Of a stretch of DNA of 58,520 bases, positions 20,477-28,382 are shown piece by piece. The notes beneath the pieces were generated by a model. The model ran no database searches and was not told the DNA's origin. It worked only from the letters and a program-made list of their open reading frames with translations. This stretch comes from a virus. The DNA is taken from the IMG/VR virus record IMGVR_UViG_3300044859_000807, positions 1 through 58,520 of that record. One strand, written 5' to 3'. Made by a program: the position numbers and the translations under genes. The stretch's first letter is position 1, and each line of letters begins with the position of its first letter.

Positions 20477-20807
20477 AGTAATCTGTATTAATGATGCAGA
20501 TAAGCCTTCGGATATACCCAATAGCAAGTGGATAAAGAAAGGTAATCTATATACAGTGAATAAAGTAGTAAAAATGATTATTCAAGGAGGTAGATTAGGA
20601 TTTTATCTTGATGAGGTAAATCTTGATGGATGTGCTCCTTATTCCGCGTATTCAGCTAATAGATTTGGTGTTATACTTAATAGTAAAGTGTTAGCTGAGA
20701 TTGAATTAAACGCTTTACTTAAAGAAGCAATAGAAGAAGAAAAGTATGAAGAATTTAACAGAGAAGAAATTAAAAAAACTAGGTCTGAAGAAAAAATGGT
20801 TAGATGA
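20460..20807 (+). CDS. Hypothetical protein, 115 aa, SH3-like N-terminus
   Basis: The segment FKVICINDADKPSDIPNSKW, then KGNLYTVNKVVKM and GFYLDEVNL, is a strand pattern seen in small SH3-like phage proteins. The C-terminal 35 residues are a charged helix (LLKEAIEEEKYEEFNREEIK). It overlaps the next gene by 62 nt, the longest overlap in this block. Confidence 0.55.
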   Translation: MEIPFKVICINDADKPSDIPNSKWIKKGNLYTVNKVVKMIIQGGRLGFYLDEVNLDGCAPYSAYSANRFGVILNSKVLAEIELNALLKEAIEEEKYEEFNREEIKKTRSEEKMVR

Positions 20808-21024
20808 TAAGTCAGGCTGCTGGTGGGAAATGACTTTACCGGGTAAAATACCTGTAAATATTCTCTATGATGAGGATGTTCTAGTTCTTAGAATAAAAAC
20901 ACTTAATGATTACAGACCTTTTAAAAGAGAGAAATGCTGGAGTTTTTTATTTATAAGAAAAGCTACATTAAAAAACTTTAAAAAAATGATTAATTATGGA
21001 TTACACATTACTACAGAAAAATAG
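20746..21024 (+). CDS. Hypothetical basic protein, 92 aa
   Basis: A Lys-rich protein beginning MKNLTEKKLKKLGLKKKWLD, with aromatic residues in the centre (CWWEM, CWSFLFI). The long overlap with the 20460 gene casts doubt on the exact start, but the downstream part is clearly coding and the end overlaps the next gene by 29 nt. Confidence 0.5.
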   Translation: MKNLTEKKLKKLGLKKKWLDDKSGCWWEMTLPGKIPVNILYDEDVLVLRIKTLNDYRPFKREKCWSFLFIRKATLKNFKKMINYGLHITTEK

Positions 21025-21319
21025 TGCTATATTAAACTATATGGGAGGCCCAAGCTTTCTAAGAAACCTTCTTAAAAATACAATTAAAGAAGAAGAAATA
21101 TCTATATATGGTCCTGAAGATTTGTTATTTCATAAATCTTGGGATTGGTTGATGCCGGCATGGAAAAAAGCAAATATAGAATTGACATCTACTCAAGACA
21201 ATATTCCTATGCTTTATGCTATGGGAAAAGCTCTTGATTCTGTAGATATTGAGAATTTACATAATTTAATAGCAAAACAAGCTATAGAATGGTGCAAAAA
21301 TAAACAAATCAAATTATAA
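20996..21319 (+). CDS. Hypothetical protein with shared repeat, 107 aa
   Basis: The protein begins MDYTLLQKNSAILNYMGGPS. Residues about 80-100 (AMGKALDSVDIENLHNLIAK) match the S-x-D-x-E-N part of the motif shared with the products at 9850, 15568, 29113, 31969 and 32459. The rest is helical with several Trp residues. No enzymatic motif is seen. Confidence 0.55.
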   Translation: MDYTLLQKNSAILNYMGGPSFLRNLLKNTIKEEEISIYGPEDLLFHKSWDWLMPAWKKANIELTSTQDNIPMLYAMGKALDSVDIENLHNLIAKQAIEWCKNKQIKL

Positions 21320-21321
21320 AA

Positions 21322-21561
21322 ATGGAATTTTTTAAAGTACTAGTAGCTGTATTAGCTATTAGAGGAGGTTGGTCATTATTTGCCAGTCCTTCAGAAGTTG
21401 ATGTGTATAAAATCAATGCTTATGATAGCATAGCTGCTGTTAATACTCATTTATATGCTCAAGTAATAAAAGCAAATACAGAAATATCATCTATTAATAA
21501 CAATTTTCTTTATCAATACTACATGAAAAATGTAGACTTAAAGGATACCTTAAACCAATAA
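21322..21561 (+). CDS. Hypothetical membrane-anchored or exported protein, 79 aa
   Basis: The hydrophobic N-terminus (FFKVLVAVLAIRGGWSLFAS) acts as a signal anchor or signal peptide; the remainder is polar and helical. This architecture resembles phage spanin or lysis-accessory subunits, but the context is a replication-type operon. The role is unknown. Confidence 0.5.
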   Translation: MEFFKVLVAVLAIRGGWSLFASPSEVDVYKINAYDSIAAVNTHLYAQVIKANTEISSINNNFLYQYYMKNVDLKDTLNQ

Positions 21562-21563
21562 TC

Positions 21564-21707
21564 ATGGAAGAAAAACCAGTAACTAAACAACAAGAACATG
21601 CTCTAAATCAAGAGCGTTTTAAGAAAACTTCTCAAGAAAAAGAATTAACAAAAACTGCTAAGTCTGCTTGGAAAAAATTTAAGAAAGATGACCAAGCAAA
21701 AAGATAG
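21564..21707 (+). CDS. Small charged helical protein, 47 aa
   Basis: The ATG at 21564 gives MEEKPVTKQQEHALNQERFK followed by a Lys-rich helix. The 3' end overlaps the next start by 20 nt in another frame. It is highly charged, with no membrane segment, and is not recognised. Confidence 0.45.
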   Translation: MEEKPVTKQQEHALNQERFKKTSQEKELTKTAKSAWKKFKKDDQAKR

Positions 21708-22095
21708 TATGTTTTCCTCAATGTTTATTAAAAAACATGGAAAATTAGTATATACTAAAGACAGTGATGAAAAATTATATAAGCTGTTTGTAGAAAACTT
21801 AGTTGAAGATCAAACAGTAGAGGTATTCTTTGATGCAAACAAAGATGATGGAACTCTAGCTCAGCTAGCTAAGATACACAAGTGTATTAGGGAAATAGCA
21901 AAAGAAACAGGTAATGAGTTTGAAGACATAAAAGATATTATTAAAATGAGATCTGGATTCTGCTTTGAAAAAGAAGTAGATGGTAAGGTAATAACTAAGT
22001 GTAAAAGCTTTGCTAAAGCTTCTAAAGAAGACCTAGGTTTTGTAATTGAAGCCTTAATAAAATTAGGAGATATGGTAAATGTTAACTGCCGGTAG
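21688..22095 (+). CDS. NinB-like recombination protein candidate, 135 aa
   Basis: The layout recalls NinB/Orf-type phage recombination proteins: a strand near the start (KLVYTKDSDEKL), a central helix LAQLAKIHKCIREIAKETGN, then KMRSGFCFEKEVDGK and a final helix preceded by KSFAKASKEDLGFVIEALIK. NinB of lambda helps load recombinases on SSB-coated ssDNA. Similarity is judged by pattern only. Its end overlaps, tail to tail, the minus-strand gene at 22082 by 14 nt, with no room for a terminator. Confidence 0.4.
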   Translation: MTKQKDSMFSSMFIKKHGKLVYTKDSDEKLYKLFVENLVEDQTVEVFFDANKDDGTLAQLAKIHKCIREIAKETGNEFEDIKDIIKMRSGFCFEKEVDGKVITKCKSFAKASKEDLGFVIEALIKLGDMVNVNCR

Positions 22096-22384
22096 TAACT
22101 GGTTCATCAGGTATTTCTACCTCTTCCTCTTTAGTCTTGTTTTGAGCTTTAGCTTTCTTCTCAATCTCATATATAAGAGACATTAGAATATTAACATTAA
22201 ACTCAATCATTGACTCAGCTGGATTGTTGCCTTTAAGCTTTTCAAGAATTGCTTTAAATTCTTCCAAAGGAACTGTATTACTTAACATAGTTAATAAATC
22301 AACTATTCCTCTGTAGAAGGTTCCTGAAACCTGAATATCTATAATAACATCAGGTGGAATTGTATCATATTTAATTTTAGCCAT
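22082..22384 (-). CDS. Isolated minus-strand hypothetical protein, 100 aa
   Basis: The true start is the ATG at 22384 (MAKIKYDTIPPDVIIDIQVS); the frame further upstream is antisense to the UDG gene and not protein-like. The product is helical with a charged C-terminal tail (KAKAQNKTKEEEVEIPDEPV). A TATATTTG box (22388-22395, minus strand) lies only 3-4 nt before the start, which would make the mRNA leaderless. It is the only minus-strand gene between 0.15 and 40.9 kb and overlaps the plus-strand gene end. I recall similar small proteins in crAss-like phages but no function. Confidence 0.7.
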   Translation of the reverse strand: MAKIKYDTIPPDVIIDIQVSGTFYRGIVDLLTMLSNTVPLEEFKAILEKLKGNNPAESMIEFNVNILMSLIYEIEKKAKAQNKTKEEEVEIPDEPVTTGS

Positions 22385-22403
22385 AGGCAAATATACAAAA
22401 ATT

Positions 22404-23174
22404 ATGAGCATATTAGAAACAATAAACATAGAAGAAGTAAAGAAAAAATTGTATGAAAATCTTAAACCATCCGGCTGGGGAGATAAGCTTAAAAGTTTTA
22501 TTCTCAGCAATGATTTTGATAAGATAATAAATACACTATTAGCAGAAGCTAAACAAGGTAAAAGATTTACACCTGTATTAAAACAAGTCTTTAGAGCTTT
22601 TGAAGAATGCCCTTTAAATGAATTAAAAGTAGTCATAATTGGACAAGATCCTTATCCTCAAGGACCGGTAACTGTAAGAGAAGGTAAAGATGGTATGGTT
22701 AGAGAAGTAAGTAGATATCCTGTAGCAGATGGAATACCGTTTTCTTGCAGTAATACTAATAATCCTCAACCATCTCTTAAATACATTTTTAAGGCTATAG
22801 ATGAGACAGTATATACAGACGGGTATGATTGGGATCCAGATCTTAAAAGATGGTCTAATCAAGGAATTTTAATGATTAACTGTGCTTTTACAACACAGAT
22901 AACCAAAACAGGAGTACACTATGCTATGTGGAAACCTTTTCTAGAATTTTTATTTGATTATCTTAGCATTAATCATCCAAATGTAATTTACATATATTTA
23001 GGAAGGAAAGCTGAAGAATGGTCAACATATGTTCCTGAAGATAGTTCTAAGTTATTTGCAAGTCACCCAGCATCTGCAGCATATCAAGATCTAGAAAAAT
23101 GGGATTGCAATGACATTTTCAACAAGACATCAGAGCTGGTAAAAAAACAATTTAATGAAGAAATCATATGGTAA
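22404..23174 (+). CDS. ung: Uracil-DNA glycosylase, family 1, 256 aa
   Basis: The catalytic water-activating motif GQDPYP is at residues 80-85 (Asp82), followed by GIPFSCSN and the pocket region, and near the C-terminus the DNA-gripping HPASAAY replaces the usual HPSPLS. A GILMINCAFTTQ segment corresponds to the conserved LLLN strand. An extra acidic/basic insertion after the first motif (VREGKDGMVREVSRYPVADG) separates it from the pocket. The enzyme removes uracil from DNA, giving repair of deaminated C or control of dUMP incorporation. It is divergent from the 22082 gene and overlaps the next gene. Confidence 0.9.
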   Translation: MSILETINIEEVKKKLYENLKPSGWGDKLKSFILSNDFDKIINTLLAEAKQGKRFTPVLKQVFRAFEECPLNELKVVIIGQDPYPQGPVTVREGKDGMVREVSRYPVADGIPFSCSNTNNPQPSLKYIFKAIDETVYTDGYDWDPDLKRWSNQGILMINCAFTTQITKTGVHYAMWKPFLEFLFDYLSINHPNVIYIYLGRKAEEWSTYVPEDSSKLFASHPASAAYQDLEKWDCNDIFNKTSELVKKQFNEEIIW

Positions 23175-23776
23175 AAAGTAAAATAGGTATACAAGTAGTA
23201 TTTAATCATATTGCTGAAGCTAAACTAACACCTAATCAGTTCTATCTACTTTATTCTATGAATCAAGGTATCACAGCTCCTCTAATGAATACTCATCAAG
23301 AGTTGAGAGCTTTATTAGTTGATCACTGGATTAAGGAAACTACTTATGAGCTAGAACCTAAAGCCTTAAGCTTGATTAGTAAGATAGATTCATACTTTGG
23401 AGTACAGATAAAAAAGTCTAATAATGGATTAATGGGTCAAGACTTTGAAGCTAATGCTGAAAAGTATAATAACATCTTTCCGCGGATGAAATTGCCAAGT
23501 AATAAACCGGCAAGATCACCACTTAAAGAAATTATAGTGGCTTTCAGAGAATTCTTTAAAGAGTATGATTATGGCTGGGAAATTATTCATCAGGCTGCAG
23601 CATATTATATAGAAGAAGAAGAGAAGAAAGGATTTAAGTATACGCGTACATCAAGGTACTTCATCAGGAAGCAAGATTCAGACAAATCATGGATATCAGA
23701 TCTAGCAGGATACTGTGAATTAGTAAAGAATGGAGAAGATCATGATGATGTAAAATATGTTGATAAAGTCTTTTAA
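23168..23776 (+). CDS. Hypothetical replication-associated protein, 202 aa
   Basis: It overlaps the UDG gene by 7 nt. The N-terminal 80 residues (LTPNQFYLLYSMNQGITAPL with following helices) look like a winged-helix fold. The rest is helical with acidic patches (YYIEEEEKKGFKYTRTSRYF). Its position directly before the DnaB-like helicase suggests an initiator or helicase-loader role. That is inference from order only. Confidence 0.55.
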   Translation: MVKSKIGIQVVFNHIAEAKLTPNQFYLLYSMNQGITAPLMNTHQELRALLVDHWIKETTYELEPKALSLISKIDSYFGVQIKKSNNGLMGQDFEANAEKYNNIFPRMKLPSNKPARSPLKEIIVAFREFFKEYDYGWEIIHQAAAYYIEEEEKKGFKYTRTSRYFIRKQDSDKSWISDLAGYCELVKNGEDHDDVKYVDKVF

Positions 23777-23814
23777 TTTTTAACACTTATAAATCAGTTA
23801 CTTGTGAAAAACAG

Positions 23815-23845
23815 TTGTTTTTACACTTGTAAAAAGTTATATTTG
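23815..23845 (+). promoter_or_regulatory. Bacteroidota-type promoter before the helicase gene
   Basis: TTG at 23815-23817, a 20-nt spacer and TATATTTG at 23838-23845 fit the host -33/-7 consensus. An AAAAACAG...GTTTTT foldback overlaps the upstream element and could serve as an operator. Confidence 0.5.
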
Positions 23846-23871
23846 TTACCCCAGTAAAATAAATCAGTCAC

Positions 23872-24861
23872 ATGACCAAACCAACAAAGTGGAAGACTCA
23901 AAGAGAGGCCTTTATAGAATCCTTGTCTTATCTACAAGGTAGACAATCAGGCAAAATTACAAGTCTTAAAACTCCCTGGAAAAAATTTAATGAAGCAACT
24001 ACTGATGGTATTGAATGGCATAGCACAACAGTAATAGGAGCTAGACCAGCAACTGGTAAAACTTTAATTAAAGATCTTATCATAGTTGCTGCTTTCAAGC
24101 TTAATCCACTGAGTAACTTTAGAGTTTTAGAATTTCAATTTGAGATGTTGGGTAAAAACTCAGCTATCAGAGAGTATTCTCAATACATAGAAAAGAGTTA
24201 TAAGTATTTATGTAGTGCAGATGGTAAATTATCAGATGAAGATTTTGAGAAATGTAAAGCTTATGCAAAAGCAAAGCTTCAATATCCTATAGACATAATA
24301 GAAGAATCTTGTAATGTAATGGAGTTTAAAGAAGCTATTGAAGAATATATGTTATTACATTCTTCTTTAAACAAAGAAGGCAAAAGAACTTACAAGAACA
24401 CAATTGTTACCTTAGATCACTCTTTACTACTAGATAACAGCCCTTACGGGGATGATATGAGCATGTTGAAAGCTCTAGGTAAAACATTAACAGCATTAAA
24501 AAGAAAGTATCCAATAGCATTTATTATTCTTAGCCAGCTCAATAGAAATATTGATGCTCCAGATAGGAATGAAGATGGTAAGTATGGTAACTTTATATTG
24601 CCATCTGATATTTATGGATCAGATGCTTTATTACAACATGCAGATACTTTAATAGGTCTTAATCTACCAGGTAAGCAGAAGCTTAACTATTATGGTGTAG
24701 AGAGATTTATAATACAACAAGATCCAACAATCTTAGCTATGCATTTTTTAAAATGCAGAAATGGAGAAACAGGAACTGCTTTCTTCAGAACTATGTTTCA
24801 TAAGATGCAAATAGGAGAAATGGAAGCACCAGGTAAGCAAGAAAGAAGAATGAGAACATAA
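23872..24861 (+). CDS. DnaB-like replicative helicase, 329 aa
   Basis: This is the RecA-type core of a DnaB helicase. Walker A GARPATGKT is at residues 56-64, a FEMLGKNSAIREYSQY segment corresponds to the DnaB SLEM/arginine region, Walker B is TIVTLDHSLL, and the sensor ILSQLNRNID is followed by SDALLQHADTLIGL. The N-terminal domain of DnaB is missing; about 50 residues precede the core, as in many phage helicases. It should unwind the fork 5' to 3' together with the 26835 primase. It has its own host-type promoter and a 1-nt overlap with the next gene. Confidence 0.85.
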   Translation: MTKPTKWKTQREAFIESLSYLQGRQSGKITSLKTPWKKFNEATTDGIEWHSTTVIGARPATGKTLIKDLIIVAAFKLNPLSNFRVLEFQFEMLGKNSAIREYSQYIEKSYKYLCSADGKLSDEDFEKCKAYAKAKLQYPIDIIEESCNVMEFKEAIEEYMLLHSSLNKEGKRTYKNTIVTLDHSLLLDNSPYGDDMSMLKALGKTLTALKRKYPIAFIILSQLNRNIDAPDRNEDGKYGNFILPSDIYGSDALLQHADTLIGLNLPGKQKLNYYGVERFIIQQDPTILAMHFLKCRNGETGTAFFRTMFHKMQIGEMEAPGKQERRMRT

Positions 24862-25418
24862 TGAGTATACCAACAGTAAGTAGTCCAGAAGACAAGAAAG
24901 AAAACCTTAAGAAAATCAAAGAATTTCATAAGGCAGCAATGGAAAAATTGGGAGTAAGTGATTATTCACTAATCCCTAAATTGGCCTATAGGCCTTCAGG
25001 TAAAACAGAATTGTATATAAGCTTTTTCTATAGTGAGATAAGCAGAGGACAAGATGTATACCTAGAATTTACAGACAGAAACAATGTTCCAGAAGATCCG
25101 GAAAGAACTCTATATTTATGGAAGTTCAACCCGCACTTTGAAGAGGAATATGAAAAAACAGAGCCTACAGAAGGTACAGGACACATAAGATATTTAGTGC
25201 CTGTAGAAGAACTCAAAGTAATCAAAAAAACTAGTCCTGAGGCTATGATTACCACAGAAAAAGAAGTTAAATTAAAGCCAGCTTTAGATTTTAGCTTACC
25301 TAATCCGGAAACAGATCCTCCCTTTAATGAGATGACTATTCGTGATTTAGCAGCAATCATGCTTAACAAACCAGTTAGCAATAAAGAATGGTTAAACATA
25401 ATTATAAAAAATAAGTAA
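24861..25418 (+). CDS. Hypothetical protein, 185 aa
   Basis: A mixed alpha/beta protein beginning MSIPTVSSPEDKKENLKKIK. A beta-rich centre has ELYISFFYSEISRGQDVYLE and TGHIRYLVPVEELK. It is linked to the helicase and the RecT-like gene by one-base overlaps, so it is probably part of the replication/recombination set. No motif assigns a function. Confidence 0.6.
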   Translation: MSIPTVSSPEDKKENLKKIKEFHKAAMEKLGVSDYSLIPKLAYRPSGKTELYISFFYSEISRGQDVYLEFTDRNNVPEDPERTLYLWKFNPHFEEEYEKTEPTEGTGHIRYLVPVEELKVIKKTSPEAMITTEKEVKLKPALDFSLPNPETDPPFNEMTIRDLAAIMLNKPVSNKEWLNIIIKNK

Positions 25419-26047
25419 TGGGACAAGAAATTACAGTAGCAGGGGATGGAGAGTTAAAAAACTTTCTAGCAACCCTCATTGAATCAAAACAACTTCCGGC
25501 TCACATAAAAACTGTAGAGCAAGCATTCACTATCGCGCAGATGGGTAAAGAATTAGGATTTCCTACAATGCAGGCATTCCATTACATTATTCCTATTCAA
25601 GGTAAATTAAGCTTAAGTGCAAAAGCAACTAATGCTTTACTAAGAAAAGGTGGTGTAAAATTCTATACTAAAGAAGATGGTGTATATGTTTACAAAGATG
25701 GTTCTGTAACTGAGATGAGAAAAGATATAGCAGAAAATCCTATGGATAGAAGAACTACTATTGTATTTATCAGAGATGGTATAGAAGAAACTTGTTCTTT
25801 TACATGGATAGATGCAACCGGCCAAGGTTTAAATACTAAGGATAACTGGAAGCGGATGCCTAAAGAGATGTTGTATGCAAGATGTTTAGCAAAAGGTGCT
25901 AATCGTGTTGGCTCAGATCTATTATTAGGTTTGTACATGACAGAAGAGTTAACTGATAGTTTCAATATCCCGGAGATAGCTGTGAAGCGTAATGAAGATG
26001 GTACTATCAAAGAAATAATAGATGTAACCCATACAGAAGTAAAATAA
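25418..26047 (+). CDS. RecT-like single-strand annealing protein candidate, 209 aa
   Basis: The segments FTIAQMGKELGFPTMQAFHY, IIPIQGKLSLSAKATNALLR and, near the end, MPKEMLYARCLAKGANRVGS with LLLGLYMTEEL follow the layout of phage RecT/Bet family proteins (large hydrophobic helix, I-x-G-K-x-S-L-S, then a helix ending in an A-R-x-x-A-K-G-A-N-R element). Such proteins anneal complementary ssDNA during recombination-dependent replication. The next gene encodes an SSB, and a RecE-like exonuclease lies at 33622, giving a RecE/RecT-like set. The assignment is by pattern. Confidence 0.55.
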   Translation: MGQEITVAGDGELKNFLATLIESKQLPAHIKTVEQAFTIAQMGKELGFPTMQAFHYIIPIQGKLSLSAKATNALLRKGGVKFYTKEDGVYVYKDGSVTEMRKDIAENPMDRRTTIVFIRDGIEETCSFTWIDATGQGLNTKDNWKRMPKEMLYARCLAKGANRVGSDLLLGLYMTEELTDSFNIPEIAVKRNEDGTIKEIIDVTHTEVK

Positions 26048-26066
26048 TCCAAATAAAAAAAACAAT

Positions 26067-26741
26067 ATGAGTAACTTAAGTACAAAAAACATCAAAACTG
26101 GTGGAGATGGTGGAATGTCAAAGACATTAGAACCAGGAACAAATCTATGTAAAATTAATAATGTAACTCTTGAGGAATTCAAGTTTAAAGAGGGAGCATT
26201 GAATGTAATGTTTCATCTAGAAGGTGAAGACTTAGGTGATGACTTCCAAGGATTTTTCATTGATAAAAACAATGAATCTCTAGGTCGCCATAAAGGTAAA
26301 GTAGGTGTAGTAAAAGCTACAGAATGGGCTTTTGCAGATGGTGAAACTAAAAGTGGTATTGCTGTTAGCAGAGATTCAGAAATGATGAAATTCCTTAAAC
26401 AATTATGCACAAGTTTTGATTGTGTAAAATGGTTTGATGCTCAGGATGATAAACATCCTACAATTGAATCTATCTATACAGCTTTTAATAAAGAAAAGCC
26501 TTTTAAAGATCAATTCTTTAGATTCTGTATTGCTGGTAAGGAGTACACCAATCGCGGAGGATACAAAGCTCATGAATTATTTTTACCTAAGTATTCTAAA
26601 GATGGAACACCTATTGAGAAAGATGATGTACAAGTATCAAAGCTAATTAAATACAATGAAGCAGATCATATCCGCAAAAAGAAAGAAGAAAAAGTAGAAG
26701 GGTTTGGAGACTCTAAAGCAGGTTCTGATTTTGAACTTTAA
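26067..26741 (+). CDS. Single-stranded DNA-binding protein candidate, 224 aa
   Basis: The N-terminal part has Gly-rich start strands (LEPGTNLCKINNVTLEEFKF, ALNVMFHLEGEDLGDDFQGF) consistent with an OB-like fold. The C-terminus has a charged linker and a final acidic hydrophobic tip GSDFEL, like the DDDIPF tips of SSBs that recruit partners. Its position between the RecT-like gene and the primase fits. It would coat ssDNA at the fork. A strong terminator follows. Confidence 0.6.
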   Translation: MSNLSTKNIKTGGDGGMSKTLEPGTNLCKINNVTLEEFKFKEGALNVMFHLEGEDLGDDFQGFFIDKNNESLGRHKGKVGVVKATEWAFADGETKSGIAVSRDSEMMKFLKQLCTSFDCVKWFDAQDDKHPTIESIYTAFNKEKPFKDQFFRFCIAGKEYTNRGGYKAHELFLPKYSKDGTPIEKDDVQVSKLIKYNEADHIRKKKEEKVEGFGDSKAGSDFEL

Positions 26742-26746
26742 TTAAT

Positions 26747-26774
26747 AAGGGGAGGCAATTAAGTCTCCCCTTTT
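26747..26774 (+). terminator. Intrinsic terminator
   Basis: AAGGGGAG (26747-26754) pairs with CTCCCCTT and continues into TTTT. It ends the helicase-SSB transcription unit. Confidence 0.8.
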
Positions 26775-26834
26775 ATATAATCAGTTATGTCAAAAATACA
26801 GAATCACCAGATTATTAATATTTAACAGAGAAGC

Positions 26835-27842
26835 ATGCTGAGAACTAAATCACTAATTACAGAAATAACAGAGGTTCCAAGAGAATGGATATTTGAACAC
26901 TATTTACAATTGCAAGAAAAGTTAACAGGACAAGATATAAAGATAAAGTCCGTGTTCAATAAAAATGATAAAACACCCTCAATGTGCATATATTATGCAT
27001 CAAATAATACTTATAAGTATAAAGATTTTTCAACAGGAAAATCAGGAGATGCAATTAACTTAATTATGGAGCTTACTGAGCCAAAGCTTACTACAAGAGG
27101 TGAGACTGCTCATAAGATTATTGAAGATTATAATGCTTTTATTCTTAACAATAAAGATGATGGCATTAGACAATTCAAGAAAAAGTCTAAGTATAAAGTA
27201 GTAGATTTCACTATAAGATCTTGGAGTAATTTTGATGATAAATATTGGAGTAAATTCAATATAGGATCAAAACTATTAGAATTTTATAAAGTATCTCCTT
27301 TATCAGACTATAAATTACAAAAAGAAGAAGATGGTTCTATCACAGAACAAGTGATTAAAAGTACTAACATGTATGGTTACTTCCGGAAAGATGGTACACT
27401 CTATAAAATCTATCACCCTTTAGTGAAAGACTATAAGTTCATCAAAGTACAAGATTACATCCAAGGTATGGATCAGCTTACAATGAAGGTGCCATATTTA
27501 ATCATTTGTAGTTCATTAAAAGATATTATGGCTTTCACAAAACTTGGTTACAAGAATGCAGAAGCCATTGCACCGGATAGTGAAAACACAATGATACAAG
27601 AGCATGTAATAACAGCACTTAAGCATAAGTATCAAGGAATCTGCACTCTATTTGATAATGATCCAGCAGGATTAGAATCCATGAAAAAGTATAAGGAGAA
27701 GTATGACTTACCTTATGTTGTCCTAGAGATGTCCAAAGATCTATCAGATTCAGTAAGGGATACAACTCTAACCAAGGTAAGGGAAACCTTGACTCCTATG
27801 CTAAAAGAGAAATTAATGAAACAAGCAGTAATAACAGAGTAA
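26835..27842 (+). CDS. DnaG-like primase, 335 aa
   Basis: The N-terminal SVFNKNDKTPSMCIYYASNN, then YKYKDFSTGKSGDAINLIME, corresponds to the DnaG zinc-domain region (DxxPS, F..G..GD.i..v) but lacks the usual CHC2 cysteines. A TOPRIM-like domain follows: YLIICSSLKDIMAFTKLGYK, where the usual catalytic Glu of EG.KD is replaced by Ser, and GICTLFDNDPAGLESMKKYK with the D-x-D pair. It should make RNA primers with the 23872 helicase. The missing cysteines and altered Glu are unusual and may mean reduced or divergent catalysis. Confidence 0.75.
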   Translation: MLRTKSLITEITEVPREWIFEHYLQLQEKLTGQDIKIKSVFNKNDKTPSMCIYYASNNTYKYKDFSTGKSGDAINLIMELTEPKLTTRGETAHKIIEDYNAFILNNKDDGIRQFKKKSKYKVVDFTIRSWSNFDDKYWSKFNIGSKLLEFYKVSPLSDYKLQKEEDGSITEQVIKSTNMYGYFRKDGTLYKIYHPLVKDYKFIKVQDYIQGMDQLTMKVPYLIICSSLKDIMAFTKLGYKNAEAIAPDSENTMIQEHVITALKHKYQGICTLFDNDPAGLESMKKYKEKYDLPYVVLEMSKDLSDSVRDTTLTKVRETLTPMLKEKLMKQAVITE

Positions 27843-27843
27843 T

Positions 27844-27957
27844 ATGGACGAATTTCAGAAGTGGCTATTCAGCCTACCAATTCAAACATTAACAGATGAA
27901 CTCAAAGATGAGATTATAACTCAGGCATTGAATGCTCAAGAAAGAGATAACTCATGA
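27844..27957 (+). CDS. Small acidic protein, 37 aa
   Basis: The ATG at 27844 gives MDEFQKWLFSLPIQTLTDEL and a C-terminal helix. The TGA overlaps the next start in ATGA. The coupling and clean fit between neighbours support a real small gene. Function unknown. Confidence 0.5.
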   Translation: MDEFQKWLFSLPIQTLTDELKDEIITQALNAQERDNS

Positions 27958-28382
27958 GTTGGATATACAATGGTAAACAGTTCCAGGATGAAGACATCCC
28001 GCCAGGAGCAGTAGGTTTCATCTACATGATCGAAGCAGTTATTGATGGTAAATCAGTAGCTTATATAGGTAAGAAGAACTTTCAAGCTCTTATAAAAAAG
28101 AAGCTTAGTAAAAAGAAATTACCTGTAGACAAAAGAAAGAAAGCTTATGAGCATGTAGCTAAAACTGCATACAACAATTATTACAGTAGTAATGAAGTGC
28201 TTAAAAAAGCACAGAAAGAAGGAGTAAAAATGAAGAGAACTATGCTCAAAATATGCTATAGCAAAACTGAATTGACTTACCAAGAGGTAAAGCATCAGTT
28301 TAAGTATGAAGTATTAGAGCATGATATGTATCTTAATGGTAACATCCTTGGTTCATTTTATAAACAGAAGAAAAATGAGTGA
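27954..28382 (+). CDS. SegE-like GIY-YIG endonuclease, 142 aa
   Basis: The segment GFIYMIEAVIDGKSVAYIGK gives the two halves of GIY-YIG (with FIY for GIY) about 16 residues apart, followed by KNF and a Lys-rich region. This is typical of the SegE-type family of phage homing endonucleases. The C-terminus TELTYQEVKHQFKYEVLEHD holds the conserved Glu region. It is one of five putative homing/HNH-type nucleases in the window. It sits in the operon with 4-nt and 8-nt overlaps rather than in an intron. Confidence 0.7.
   Translation: MSWIYNGKQFQDEDIPPGAVGFIYMIEAVIDGKSVAYIGKKNFQALIKKKLSKKKLPVDKRKKAYEHVAKTAYNNYYSSNEVLKKAQKEGVKMKRTMLKICYSKTELTYQEVKHQFKYEVLEHDMYLNGNILGSFYKQKKNE

Noticed and set aside
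22385-22636. N-terminal extension of the minus-strand gene to 22636
   Set aside because: That part is antisense to the start of ung, is Phe/Leu/Ser-rich, and lies upstream of the TATATTTG box and the well-placed ATG at 22384.
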